Of a stretch of DNA of 64,000 bases, positions 1-8,798 are shown piece after piece. The translations under genes were made by a program, and so were the position numbers. Each line of letters starts with the position of its first letter. Positions within the stretch are counted from its first letter, which is position 1. Below the pieces are notes generated by a model that ran no database searches, was not told where the DNA came from, and worked only from the letters and a program-made list of their open reading frames with translations. The stretch is taken from NCBI RefSeq assembly GCF_008831075.1, contig NZ_WBJX01000002.1:62001-126000 (forward strand). The letters are read 5' to 3'. The DNA comes from Pseudoclavibacter terrae (lineage in GTDB: Bacteria > Actinomycetota > Actinomycetes > Actinomycetales > Microbacteriaceae).

Positions 1-276
1 CAGCAGCTGCGCGAGCGCATCGGCGACCGCCCCCTCTACATCTCGATCGACATCGACGTGCTCGACCCGGCCCACGCGCCCGGCACGGGAACGCCGGAAG
101 CCGGTGGCATGACGAGCCGTGAGCTGCTCGAGATCCTGCGCGGGCTCGCTGATCTCAACGTCGTCGGAGCCGATGTCGTGGAGGTGTCGCCAGCGTATGA
201 CCACGCGGAACTCACCGGCGTCGCCGCGGCGCACGTCGTGTACGAGCTCGTGTCGATGTTCGCGGTGCGCAGCTAG
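1..276 (+). CDS. Agmatinase/arginase-family ureohydrolase, C-terminal fragment
   Basis: This is the 3' part of a gene whose 5' end lies outside the window; it is open from base 1 and stops at 274-276. The fragment has the Mn-binding ureohydrolase signature [19 protein letters not shown] near its start, with the paired aspartates that hold the dinuclear manganese centre. Members cleave guanidino compounds (agmatine, guanidinobutyrate, arginine) to urea and an amine. The substrate cannot be decided from the C terminus alone. Guanidinobutyrase is worth considering because an amino-acid monooxygenase-like operon lies at 12-18 kb, but the two are far apart. Confidence 0.9.
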   Translation, partial: QQLRERIGDRPLYISIDIDVLDPAHAPGTGTPEAGGMTSRELLEILRGLADLNVVGADVVEVSPAYDHAELTGVAAAHVVYELVSMFAVRS

Positions 277-310
277 CGCGCCCACCGGTGCGCGTTCGCC
301 GCGTTCGCTG

Positions 311-383
311 TCCAACATCAGTGCAATATCGGGCCGAATCGCCGTTCTGGAGGCGGTTTCGGCCGATATTGCACTGATGTTGG
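311..383. repeat. Long imperfect palindrome in intergenic DNA
   Basis: The left arm (about 312-343) and right arm (about 351-382) are reverse complements over roughly 32 bases with two mismatches and one single-base gap, separated by about 8 bases. The arms contain CAACATCAGTGCAATATCGG. It follows the ureohydrolase stop by about 35 bases and could act as a transcript terminator, but no T-run follows it. A dispersed palindromic element is the alternative. Confidence 0.7.
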
Positions 384-513
384 TCACGAGGAGCGGCGGG
401 TTGCCGTTTCGAGTCGCCCTGACGCACCCAAGTGAGCCAAAAGCAGCGGCGTCCTAGGCTTCTGGCATGAGATGCACCGCTAGCGGCAACGTGTCCGACC
501 TGGTGAGCGAGCG

Positions 514-1536
514 ATGAGCAGTTCCGGGGTCGTGGCCCGCAGCGCCCCGCAGGAGGCGGCTTGGGACGCCGGGGTTGTCGCGCCGCTCGAGTTCGTCCGC
601 GACGGGATCTGGACCGTGGGCATCCCGATGCCACCGGGGCCGACGCCGGGCGGGCGGATCCCGTGCACGCTCGCGTCGATCGTCGCCGATGATGCGGGCG
701 GCGTGCACGTCGTCGATCCAGGCTCGGGCTCCGACGAGAACCTCGGCATGCTCGCCGAAGCCATCGCGGGCACCGGACACCGGCTCGACCAGGTGCGATC
801 GATCATCGTCACGCACCTGCACCACGATCACCTCGGCTCCGCCGAGCGGCTTCGGAATGCCACGCGGGCGCCCATCGTGCTGCACCGGGCCGAGCAGGCG
901 GCACTCGACCGGCTCGCCGCCGACCGCCCGACCGCCGCCGCCGAACGCACGCGGCTCACTGCTTGGGGAGTGCCGGTCGACCGCCACCCCGAGATCCTCA
1001 CGCTCGTGGGACGCTCGGCGACGCCCGTGTCGCTGCAGGCCGACGTGCTCGTCGATGATGCTCAGCTGCTCAACGTCCCTGGGCGGCGGATGCGCGCCGT
1101 CCACACCCCAGGGCATACGCCGGGACACCTGTCGCTTGTCGATGACGACGCCCGCCTCGTCTTCACGGGCGACCACGTCTCGCCGGTGCTGCACCCGGGG
1201 CTTGGCCTCGGCGGAGACGACGGCAACAACCCGGTCCTGCAGTACCAGCGCTCGCTGCGGCGCATCATCGAGCTCGGCGTCGACGAGGCCGTGCCGGGCC
1301 ACGGCTTCCGCTTCGTGGGGCTCGCGCAGCGGTGCGCTGAACATGCGCGCCACCATCAGCAGCGCACCGACGAGGTCGTCGGCGTCCTCGCGTCTTCGCC
1401 TGACGCCTCGATGTTCGAGATCGCCTCGCGCCTGACGTGGTCGGCCGGCTGGGAGAAGCTCACCGGCTTCTCGCTGCGCTCGGCGCTCCAGCAGACGGCG
1501 ATGCACGTCGACGCGGTGCGGACGGGCTCGTCCTGA
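514..1536 (+). CDS. MBL-fold metallo-hydrolase
   Basis: 340 aa. The metallo-beta-lactamase zinc motif THLHHDHLG lies near residue 105, followed by a central HTPGHTPGH block, a TGDH block and a late PGHG histidine, in the family order. These residues build a dinuclear zinc site used to hydrolyse thioesters, lactones, phosphodiesters or beta-lactams. No signal peptide is seen, so it is likely cytoplasmic. The C-terminal 70 residues resemble the helical tail of glyoxalase-II-like or LACTB2-like members. The gene appears monocistronic. The exact substrate is unknown. Confidence 0.88.
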   Translation: MSSSGVVARSAPQEAAWDAGVVAPLEFVRDGIWTVGIPMPPGPTPGGRIPCTLASIVADDAGGVHVVDPGSGSDENLGMLAEAIAGTGHRLDQVRSIIVTHLHHDHLGSAERLRNATRAPIVLHRAEQAALDRLAADRPTAAAERTRLTAWGVPVDRHPEILTLVGRSATPVSLQADVLVDDAQLLNVPGRRMRAVHTPGHTPGHLSLVDDDARLVFTGDHVSPVLHPGLGLGGDDGNNPVLQYQRSLRRIIELGVDEAVPGHGFRFVGLAQRCAEHARHHQQRTDEVVGVLASSPDASMFEIASRLTWSAGWEKLTGFSLRSALQQTAMHVDAVRTGSS

Positions 1537-1749
1537 GAGCAGCCTTGCCCGGGCTGGCGTCGCCGGTGCGCCGGACCGCCGATACGCCGGACTGCTGGAG
1601 CGTCGCCGCGTCGCCATACCAACCTTCCTGGCAGATGCGCGGGAGCGTGCGGAGCGAACGCGGAGCGACGACTGTTTGGGTAGGTCGAGAGCGCATTCAG
1701 GCGAGCTTGATCGCACCACGAGCCACAACTTCGAACGCCGGAGGTCAAC

Positions 1750-1971
1750 ATGAACACCACGACTGAACGCCGCTGGATTCTCGCGGGCCTCGTGCTGCTG
1801 TCGATACTTGTCGTCGCCGCGTCCTTCCAGACCGGAGACCTCTTCCTGCGCGTCCTGCTGATCCTGCCGACGACGCTCCTCTGGGTTGTCTACCGGGAGG
1901 CGGTGCGCAGGCGACGAGACGCACAGGTCGCGTCGGGTGAGGGCGGCGACCAGGACGCGGGCCACCGCTGA
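1750..1971 (+). CDS. Small two-helix membrane protein
   Basis: 73 aa. The ATG is preceded by a good ribosome site (GGAGGT, ending 4 bases before the start). Two hydrophobic segments (about residues 10-26 and 30-47) are joined by a short loop, and a strongly charged tail RRRRDAQ follows. It has no recognised domain. The form is typical of small envelope-associated proteins in this bacterial group; the function is unknown. Confidence 0.6.
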   Translation: MNTTTERRWILAGLVLLSILVVAASFQTGDLFLRVLLILPTTLLWVVYREAVRRRRDAQVASGEGGDQDAGHR

Positions 1972-2047
1972 ACGCCGAAGGATGCACCGCCAGCGCTGGC
2001 GCGCAACCCCTCGGGCCCACAGATCTTCGTCGCGTAGCGTCCGAATC

Positions 2048-2275
2048 ATGACCGATGAGCCAGTAGGTGCCGACACGTCCAACGAGGGTCCAAGCGCAGC
2101 GGAGGCGGCCGAGGCCGCCGAGCGGGACGCGCTGAGAAGCGTCCGCGCCGTGGGAGAGGACCGTGGCGACCCGGACGCGGCTCGCAATGAGAGCACGCCC
2201 ACCCCGCCGAGCGAGGTCGACCCTGAAGCAGGCACGGATGCCGACGGCTTCCCGGTTGAGAATCCCTCCGGCTGA
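2048..2275 (+). CDS. Small acidic, disordered hypothetical protein
   Basis: 75 aa, starting ATG after CGAATC. The composition is dominated by Glu, Asp, Ala, Pro and Ser, with no hydrophobic core, so the product is probably disordered and soluble. The clear stop and the spacing after the preceding small membrane gene suggest it is expressed, but the ribosome site is weak. No family is recognised. Confidence 0.45.
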   Translation: MTDEPVGADTSNEGPSAAEAAEAAERDALRSVRAVGEDRGDPDAARNESTPTPPSEVDPEAGTDADGFPVENPSG

Positions 2276-2425
2276 GGCCAGCGCCTTGGCTCCCGAGGAG
2301 CTTCCCGACGGGGCCAGACCAACAGGGACCTAGGTCCCTTCCGCGCCCCGCACTCATCCGCGAGTCTGATCCTCGAGACGCCACACCCCCGACGCGTCTC
2401 AGGGAACCTCGACGAATGAGGAATC

Positions 2426-3619
2426 ATGCCGACGCACCAGGCTCCACACCGAACCTCCCGATTCCTGCCGCTCGCGGCGACGGCCGCGCTCGGCCTGCTG
2501 CTGAGCGGATGCACGAGTGCGGGCGGCGACGGTGGCGGCAGTTCCGCAGACCCCGTCTTGCCGGAGGTGACCAGGTCGGCCGCGCCGGAGGGTGAGCTGC
2601 CCGGCGAGCTCCAGGACGAGCTGCAGGCCGCGCTCGACGAGGTCATGGCCGAGTACGACGTTCCGGGTGCTGCTGCCGGTGTCTGGATCCCGGGCCAGGG
2701 CTCGTGGACGACAGCGGCGGGCCTCGCGAACGTGGAGGCGAACACGCCGGCGACGACCGACATGTCGTGGCCCATCCGCAGCATCACCAAGTCGTACACG
2801 GTCTCGATGATCCTGCAGCTCGCCGACGAGGGCGAGCTGAGCCTCGACGACACGATCGACCAGTACGTCGATGGCGTCACGAACGGCGACAAGATCACGC
2901 TGCTGCAGCTCGCGAACATGTCGAGCGGCAACGCCGACTACGTCACCGAGGCCTTCCAGGACGAGTTCCTGGCCGACCCGACCAGGATCTACACGCTCGA
3001 GGAGCTCAACAGCTTCGTCCTCGACCAGCCGGCTCAGTTCGAGCCCGGCGCCGAGTACCTGTACACGAACGCCAACACGAACCTGCTCGGCGCGGTCGTC
3101 GAGAAGGTCACCGGCACGGCCTACGCGGACGCCATCCAGGACCGCATCCTGACGCCGCTCGGCCAGACCGGCACGACGTACATCACGGACGTCGACGACT
3201 GGGCGGAGCCGCATCCCACCGGGTACGTCATCGATGGCGAGCCGATGCCGATGGAGGAGAACTCCTCGATCCTCGGGCCGGCCGGTTCGCTGTTCTCGAC
3301 CCTCGAAGACGGCAGGGCGTGGGCCGAGACGCTCGGCACGGGCGCACTGCTGAAGCCTGAGACGCAGGAGCTGCGGGAGATCGGGCACAAGATCCCGAGC
3401 CCGCCCTACGACCTGTACGCGGTCGGGATGGGGGAGACGAATGGCTGGCTGGGGCACAACGGCGAAGGCCTCGGCTTCACGGCTGCGACCTTCCACGACC
3501 AGGCGACCGGGGCGAGCATCGTCGTGTACATGAACGTCTCGAACAACCCGGATGCGCATCCAGCGGATCAGGGCTTCCGTGCGCTGGCTGAGGTCCTCGC
3601 GAACGGAACGGGCGCATGA
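2426..3619 (+). CDS. Secreted serine hydrolase, class C beta-lactamase/DD-peptidase fold (lipoprotein)
   Basis: 397 aa. The N terminus has a lipoprotein signal with lipobox LLLSGC (Cys about 29), so it is likely membrane-anchored outside the cell. The active-site motifs of the serine beta-lactamase-like fold are visible: SITK (nucleophile Ser and Lys, about residue 119), YTN as the YxN element, and HNGEG as the third motif. Family members cleave D-Ala peptides or esters. It overlaps the next gene by ATGA (3616-3619) and begins a three-gene operon of related acyl enzymes. A paralogue lies at 5319. Confidence 0.88.
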   Translation: MPTHQAPHRTSRFLPLAATAALGLLLSGCTSAGGDGGGSSADPVLPEVTRSAAPEGELPGELQDELQAALDEVMAEYDVPGAAAGVWIPGQGSWTTAAGLANVEANTPATTDMSWPIRSITKSYTVSMILQLADEGELSLDDTIDQYVDGVTNGDKITLLQLANMSSGNADYVTEAFQDEFLADPTRIYTLEELNSFVLDQPAQFEPGAEYLYTNANTNLLGAVVEKVTGTAYADAIQDRILTPLGQTGTTYITDVDDWAEPHPTGYVIDGEPMPMEENSSILGPAGSLFSTLEDGRAWAETLGTGALLKPETQELREIGHKIPSPPYDLYAVGMGETNGWLGHNGEGLGFTAATFHDQATGASIVVYMNVSNNPDAHPADQGFRALAEVLANGTGA

Positions 3620-5274
3620 TCGCCGGCAAGCCCGGCTCGGGCGAGGGTGCCGTGCGGATGCGCCGACCAGAGTTCGGCCGCGGCGTGAGCGTCCTGACGG
3701 CGGGGGCCGTCTCGATGCTGCTGCTCACGGGGTGCGTCGCGGCCGACGCGAACGACGCGGAGGTGCCGGTGTGGGACGGCACGACGCTCGTCTCGGTTCC
3801 GGGGCTCCCGGATGAGGCGCTCGAGGTGATGAATCAGCCGCAATTCGCGAGCGGCCGTTGGTCGATCTCGGTGGAGGACCTGGACACGGGGGAGACGCTC
3901 ATCGATCTCGACGGGGAGAAGCTCGCTGAGCCCGGCTCGTTCGTGAAGACCTACAGTGCGGGGGCGGCCTGGGTGAAGTGGGGGCCAGACCACACCGTCA
4001 CCACACCCGTGAAGCAGTCCGGGCAGGTGACGGCGGGGAGCCTCGACGGTGACCTCGTGCTTGTCGGTCAGGGCGACCTGACGATGGGCGGTCGCACGAA
4101 GGCCGACGGCACGGTCAGCTTCACGAACCTCGACCACAACGACGCCAACCCGCTGCCGGGTGCGACGCTCACCCCCGAGGATCCGCTCACGGGCCTCGAC
4201 GAGTTGGCCGCGCAGGTGAAGGCGTCTGGCATCACCACGGTGACCGGTGACGTGATCATCGACGACCGCCTGTTCCAGGGAACGCTCGCTGAGCAGCCCA
4301 TCACGCCCATCGTCATCAACCAGAACCTCCTCGACGTGCTCGTCACGCCGGGGGAGGCGGGTCAGCCCGCGACCGCGGCCCTCACGCCAGCTGTCGGCCA
4401 GTGGACGCTGGACCTGCAGGTGGAGACGGTGCCTGCGGGCGAGGAGTCCAAGGTCTCCGCGCCGAAGGTATCGGCGAGCGACCCCAACACGCTCGTCGTG
4501 TCCGGCACGATCGCCGCAGATGCCGACCCCGTGCTGCGCGTCTTCGAGTTCGACGACCCGTCGACGTTCGCGCGCACGGCCTTCATCGAGGCGCTCGAAC
4601 GCGCGGGCGTCACGGTCAGCGCGGACCCGTTCGCGGAGAACCCGACGTCGGCGCTCCCCGAGTGGGATGCCGTCGAGGCGCTGCCCGCGGTCGCCGAGCT
4701 CGAATCGCTCCCGCTCGCCGAGGAGATCACCTACGTCATGAAGGTCAGCTACAACCGCGGCGCGCAGACCCTCATCTGCCGACTTGCGGTCGACGCGGGC
4801 AAGAACGACTGCGACGAGGATGGCATGGGCGTCGCGCAGGCGATCTGGGCCGAGGCCGGCCTCGATACGACCGGCGCCTCGCTTGTCGACGGCTCGGGCC
4901 TCGAGGGCAACTACATCACCCCGAGGAATGCCGTGCAGATCCAGTCGCTCATGGCTGAGCGGCCGGACGCCGAGCGGTGGCGCGACACGATGCCCATCCT
5001 GGGTGTCGACGGGTCGCTCGCCGACGTGCAGACGGACAGTCCCGCCGCCGGGAAGGTGTACGCGAAGACGGGGACGCTCGTGGGCGGCGACGCCTTCAAC
5101 GGCCGGCTCCGCCTGGCGACCAAGACCCTCGGCGGCGTCATGCAGACCGAGTCAGGCCGCAACCTGGCCTTCACGATCATCGTCAACCAGGGCTTCTACG
5201 AGGGCATGCCGGGCGTCTTCGAAGCGAACGACAACGTCGGCCAGGTCGCGGCGATCATCCAGCAGGCCTACTGA
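3616..5274 (+). CDS. D-alanyl-D-alanine carboxypeptidase, PBP4 (DacB/S13) family
   Basis: 552 aa. A lipoprotein-type signal (LLLTGC, about residue 40) follows a long N terminus; the ATG at 3658 is an alternative start. The penicillin-binding motifs are SFVK (acyl serine, about 98), SYN (about 377) and KTG (about 484). The insert between SxxK and SxN is typical of S13 low-molecular-mass PBPs. It should trim D-Ala from peptidoglycan stem peptides outside the membrane. It is translationally coupled to the upstream serine hydrolase and followed 44 bases later by a third one. Confidence 0.9.
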   Translation: MIAGKPGSGEGAVRMRRPEFGRGVSVLTAGAVSMLLLTGCVAADANDAEVPVWDGTTLVSVPGLPDEALEVMNQPQFASGRWSISVEDLDTGETLIDLDGEKLAEPGSFVKTYSAGAAWVKWGPDHTVTTPVKQSGQVTAGSLDGDLVLVGQGDLTMGGRTKADGTVSFTNLDHNDANPLPGATLTPEDPLTGLDELAAQVKASGITTVTGDVIIDDRLFQGTLAEQPITPIVINQNLLDVLVTPGEAGQPATAALTPAVGQWTLDLQVETVPAGEESKVSAPKVSASDPNTLVVSGTIAADADPVLRVFEFDDPSTFARTAFIEALERAGVTVSADPFAENPTSALPEWDAVEALPAVAELESLPLAEEITYVMKVSYNRGAQTLICRLAVDAGKNDCDEDGMGVAQAIWAEAGLDTTGASLVDGSGLEGNYITPRNAVQIQSLMAERPDAERWRDTMPILGVDGSLADVQTDSPAAGKVYAKTGTLVGGDAFNGRLRLATKTLGGVMQTESGRNLAFTIIVNQGFYEGMPGVFEANDNVGQVAAIIQQAY

Positions 5275-5318
5275 CCAGGAATCTCCGAGTTCCCACGCAA
5301 TTCCAGAGGAGACAGCGC

Positions 5319-6545
5319 ATGTCCAAGCTCGCGAAGAGAACGACGTACACGGCGGCCGCCATGGTCGCGGCCCTGGCGCTGGTCTCCTGCTCGGCGCAGG
5401 CCGCCGAGACGGAAGCACCCGCATCCACGCTCAAGCCGTTCGACGAGGCCGCCGTGACCGCGCTCTTCGAGGAGACCGCGGAGGCGCTCGGTCAGCCGGG
5501 CGCGGTGATGCTGCTGCGCACGCCGGAGGGGGAGTTCACAGCGACCTACGGCGTGACGAAGCCGGGCGGCAGCACGCCCGTCTCGGTCGACGACCACATC
5601 CGCGTCGGCTCCAACACGAAGACGTGGACGGGCACCGTCATCCTGCAGCTCGTGCAGGAGGGCAGGATCGCGCTCGAGGACCCGGTGTCGAAGTACCGGC
5701 CAGACGTGCCGAACGGCGACAACATCACCATCGAGCAGATGCTGCTCATGCGCAGCGGGCTCGCCAACTACACGGAGACGCTGGAGCTCAACACGGCACT
5801 GGATGAGGAACCCGACCGGGTGTGGCAGCCGGAGGAGCTCATCAAGATGGCGCTGCCGCTGCCCGTGGACTTCGAGCCGGGCACCGACTACCACTACTCG
5901 AACACCAACACGATCCTCCTCGGCCTCATCGCAGAGGACCTCGACGGCAAGCCGCTCGCCGAGATCTACCAGGACCGCATCTTCACGCCCCTTGGCCTCG
6001 ACGAGACGTCGTTCCCTGAGATCGGCGACAGCAGCATCCCGTCGCCCCATTCGGACGGCTACTTCTGGTGGACCAACGTCAACACGCTCGGCTCGTCGAA
6101 GCTGCCGCCGGACCTCATGAAGCAGGTCGAGGAGGGCACGTTCACGCCCAACGACGGCACCCTCGACAACCCGTCGTGGGCCTGGTCTGCCGGCTCGGGC
6201 ATCTCGACCGCGGGTGACCTCGCCGACTGGGTAGAAGCGCTCGGCGGGAAGAGCGGCGACATCCTCGAACCCGACATGCAGCAGGCGCGGATGGACAGCT
6301 TCCAGCCCACGACGAAGAACCCCGCCGACCCGTCGTACGGCTACAACATCGCGCACTTCGGACAGTTCTACGGCCACACTGGCGAGCTGCCCGGCTTCAA
6401 CTCCTTCATGGGCTACGACCCGGAGGCCGACGTCACGCTGGTGGTGTGGGCGAACCTCGCCCCGGCGGCCAACGGTCAGGGGCCGGCCACCGAGATCGCG
6501 AAGGCCCTCATCGGGGCGCTCTACAGCAAGCCGGTGGAGGGCTAG
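5319..6545 (+). CDS. Secreted serine hydrolase, class C beta-lactamase-like
   Basis: 408 aa. The ATG is preceded by AGAGGAGA. The signal peptide ends in a possible lipobox (ALVSCS, Cys about 26). The motifs are SNTK (SxxK), YSN (YxN) and HTG (third motif). It is a paralogue of the gene at 2426: the blocks around YxN and PLG are similar. It is probably a DD-peptidase or esterase acting outside the membrane, and is the last gene of the operon. Its stop lies only 4 bases from the convergent stop of the anti-sigma gene. Confidence 0.87.
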   Translation: MSKLAKRTTYTAAAMVAALALVSCSAQAAETEAPASTLKPFDEAAVTALFEETAEALGQPGAVMLLRTPEGEFTATYGVTKPGGSTPVSVDDHIRVGSNTKTWTGTVILQLVQEGRIALEDPVSKYRPDVPNGDNITIEQMLLMRSGLANYTETLELNTALDEEPDRVWQPEELIKMALPLPVDFEPGTDYHYSNTNTILLGLIAEDLDGKPLAEIYQDRIFTPLGLDETSFPEIGDSSIPSPHSDGYFWWTNVNTLGSSKLPPDLMKQVEEGTFTPNDGTLDNPSWAWSAGSGISTAGDLADWVEALGGKSGDILEPDMQQARMDSFQPTTKNPADPSYGYNIAHFGQFYGHTGELPGFNSFMGYDPEADVTLVVWANLAPAANGQGPATEIAKALIGALYSKPVEG

Positions 6546-6549
6546 CGGG

Positions 6550-7485
6550 TCACGAGACCACCTGCCAGAACATCATGGGTTGGCCTGGGCCCCCGCAGAC
6601 CGCAGGCGTCTCGGGAGCAGCGTGGCCGACCCCGCCGCCCTCGATGGTGTCGCCCACGCCGACAACTCCCACACCAGGAACCTCCACGCTCAAGCCGTCC
6701 GGCGTGAGGGTGGAGCCGAAGGGGAACTGCACCAGAGTCTGGTAGTCGCCCTGGATCACAACCCAGCAGCGGCCTTCGTTGAGCCCGAGCGTCCCGCCGT
6801 CCTGAGTCTCCATGACCGTTTCCGGGGCCCGATTGGCCGCGAGGAGCACCGTCTCAGCGATCGTCGTGGTCTGCGTCTCTTCGAGCGTCGGCCAATCCTC
6901 GTAGCCGTTGGTGTAGATCATCACGACCTCGCCGGTCGAGTTGCAGTAGAGGTTCCATTCGGCTTGGGGCCGCTGCGTCGGAACGAGGGTGATCTGCCAT
7001 TCGCCGTCCACGACGTTCGCGATGGCCTTGTCGTTCACGTAGGTCGCGTTGTACCGCTCTGGTGACTGGATGGACGGATCGGGTCGCCACGCCTCGACGC
7101 ATCCGGCGACAGCCTCGGCTTCGGTCAGCTGCGGCTGATCTGCGGGTGCGGGCGCCGTCGGTGACGGCTCGCTCGTCGCGTCCGGCGTGGTGCCGACGAT
7201 GGGCGCCGGGTCGCCCAGGTAGGTGGTCGCTGCGAAGACCAGTGCTGCCACGGCTGCGCCCGTCACGGCGACGAGGCCGATGCTCCACGCGAGTCGGGAG
7301 CGAGTGCGTGCGCGTACTCTGCGAGAACGGGCGGAGGGGACCGGCTGCGCTTCACCCTCCAGAGAGGTGGCGAGGATGCTTGCCTTGCCCGTCGCGGCTC
7401 GTGCCCGCTGCTTCTCGGTCAGGGTCGTGAACGACGCTGCGTCGAGCCCTCGCAGCTGCTTCAGAGTTTCGTCGTCGACGTTCAT
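6550..7485 (-). CDS. Membrane-anchored anti-sigma-factor-like protein
   Basis: 311 aa, starting ATG at 7485 and overlapping the stop of the sigma gene upstream (ATGA). The cytoplasmic N terminus (about 90 residues, basic) is followed by one transmembrane helix (about 90-113), a Pro/Thr-rich linker and an extracytoplasmic domain of about 190 residues with paired cysteines. Position and topology suit a transmembrane regulator of the adjacent ECF sigma factor. A canonical zinc anti-sigma HxxxCxxC motif is not present, so the assignment rests mainly on context. Confidence 0.7.
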   Translation of the reverse strand: MNVDDETLKQLRGLDAASFTTLTEKQRARAATGKASILATSLEGEAQPVPSARSRRVRARTRSRLAWSIGLVAVTGAAVAALVFAATTYLGDPAPIVGTTPDATSEPSPTAPAPADQPQLTEAEAVAGCVEAWRPDPSIQSPERYNATYVNDKAIANVVDGEWQITLVPTQRPQAEWNLYCNSTGEVVMIYTNGYEDWPTLEETQTTTIAETVLLAANRAPETVMETQDGGTLGLNEGRCWVVIQGDYQTLVQFPFGSTLTPDGLSVEVPGVGVVGVGDTIEGGGVGHAAPETPAVCGGPGQPMMFWQVVS

Positions 7486-8042
7486 GCCTGGTGCTCCGTC
7501 ACGGTCGAGGGGGAGTGAGGTGGTGGTGTCGGCTCTTCGAGGTGCTGACGCAGCGCGGCTCTGGCGCGGTGCAGGCGGACGCGGTAGCTCTGGGCGCTGA
7601 TGCCGAGCACCGTTCCGGCGAGGGCGGAGGGGAGCTGCTCCCAGATCGCGAGCGAGAGGACCTCCTGGTGGCTCGGGTCGAGGCGGCGCCACGCGGTGGC
7701 GAGGTCGAGGCGGGTGTCAGCTGCCGTCGCCTCGTCGCTGAACGGCGTCGTGTGCTCGGCGTCCGCGATCCGCACGCTGAGGTCGTTCCGCTTGCCGCTC
7801 TCTCGCCACTCGCGGAGCAGGCAGTTGCGTGCGGTCCCGAACAGCCAGGCGCGCGCCTCGTCGCGGAGCGTCGGCACGTCGTCGAAGCGGCGCCACGCGG
7901 TCAGGAAGACCTCGTGCGCGACGTCCTCGGCCGCGTCGAGAGGCGCACGGCGGGCGAGGAAGCGCAGCACGTCGACGTAGCTGTCGTCGTACAGCGCGGA
8001 GAAGCGCTCCGCGCGGTGGTTCTCGAGTCTGTTCGGGCTCAC
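7482..8042 (-). CDS. RNA polymerase sigma factor, ECF (sigma-70) family
   Basis: 186 aa. Region 2 is visible as ALYDDSYVDVLRFLARR then DAAEDVAHEVFLTAWRRF; region 4 carries a helix-turn-helix around LSLAIWEQLPSALAGTVLG and RVRLHRARAALR. Length and order match ECF sigma factors of the RpoE type that direct extracytoplasmic stress regulons. The downstream overlapping membrane gene is its probable regulator. No target promoters can be named from the sequence. Confidence 0.92.
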   Translation of the reverse strand: MSPNRLENHRAERFSALYDDSYVDVLRFLARRAPLDAAEDVAHEVFLTAWRRFDDVPTLRDEARAWLFGTARNCLLREWRESGKRNDLSVRIADAEHTTPFSDEATAADTRLDLATAWRRLDPSHQEVLSLAIWEQLPSALAGTVLGISAQSYRVRLHRARAALRQHLEEPTPPPHSPSTVTEHQA

Positions 8043-8117
8043 ATCTCCTACATGCCCAGAAACGCGCGCCTGTTACAAATCCGCGCAGGTCGGGGTTCGA
8101 GGGACACGCGGGTGCCT

Positions 8118-8798
8118 TCAGCGGATGCTCGCTCCGCCTTCCAGATCGCCGGCGGCCGCCAGGTAGCGGACCACGGCGAGCACGCGGCGGTGGTCGTCGG
8201 CCGCGACGGGCAGGCTGAAGGCGTCGTAGATGTTCGACGTGTGGTGCACGATGGCTTTCTCGGTCGACCCGAGGCGGGCGGCGATGGAGCTGTTGCTGCG
8301 CCCCTCCGCCATGAGGCCGAGCACCTCGAGCTGCCGAGGGGTGAGGTCGCCGACCGGCCCGCTGAGCTTGCTCGCGCGCGCGACGAGCACCGCGACGACG
8401 TCGGGGTCGAGCACCGTGCCGCCGGCCTGCACGTGGCGCAGGTCCGCGGTGAAGGCGCGCACGTCGGCGATGCGCTGCTTGAGCAGGTAGCCGACGCCTC
8501 CCTCCCGCTGCCCGATCAGCTCGTTCGCGTACCGCCGCTGCACATGCTGTGAGAGGACGACGACCGCCACCTCGGGGTGGGCCTGGCGGATGCGGAGGGC
8601 CGCGACAAGGCCTTCGTCGGTGAAGGTCGGGGGCATGCGGATGTCGGTGATCACGAGGTCGGGGGTGTGGCGTGCGACCTCGACCTCAAGCTCGACGGCC
8701 GTGCCGACGGAGGCGACCACCTCGAATCCGTCGTTGCTGAGGACGAGCCCCAGGCCCTCCCGCAGCAGCGCCTCGTCTTCACCGATCACGACTCGCAT
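8118..8798 (-). CDS. Response regulator, NarL/LuxR family
   Basis: 226 aa. The receiver domain (1-120) has the acidic pocket GEDE, phospho-Asp in DLVITDIRMPP (about D54) and the late Lys in LLKQR. The LuxR helix-turn-helix (about 150-210) includes LTPRQLEVLGLMAEGRSN. It is phosphorylated by the kinase encoded just upstream; the two genes overlap by 13 bases (8786-8798), so they are translationally coupled. It should be a DNA-binding activator. The signal is unknown. Confidence 0.93.
   Translation of the reverse strand: MRVVIGEDEALLREGLGLVLSNDGFEVVASVGTAVELEVEVARHTPDLVITDIRMPPTFTDEGLVAALRIRQAHPEVAVVVLSQHVQRRYANELIGQREGGVGYLLKQRIADVRAFTADLRHVQAGGTVLDPDVVAVLVARASKLSGPVGDLTPRQLEVLGLMAEGRSNSSIAARLGSTEKAIVHHTSNIYDAFSLPVAADDHRRVLAVVRYLAAAGDLEGGASIR

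Noticed and set aside
454-2931. 825-codon open frame on the minus strand
   Set aside because: It runs antisense to the MBL hydrolase, two small genes and part of the serine hydrolase. Its composition (Arg/Pro/Ser-rich) is that of a GC-rich shadow frame, with no domain.
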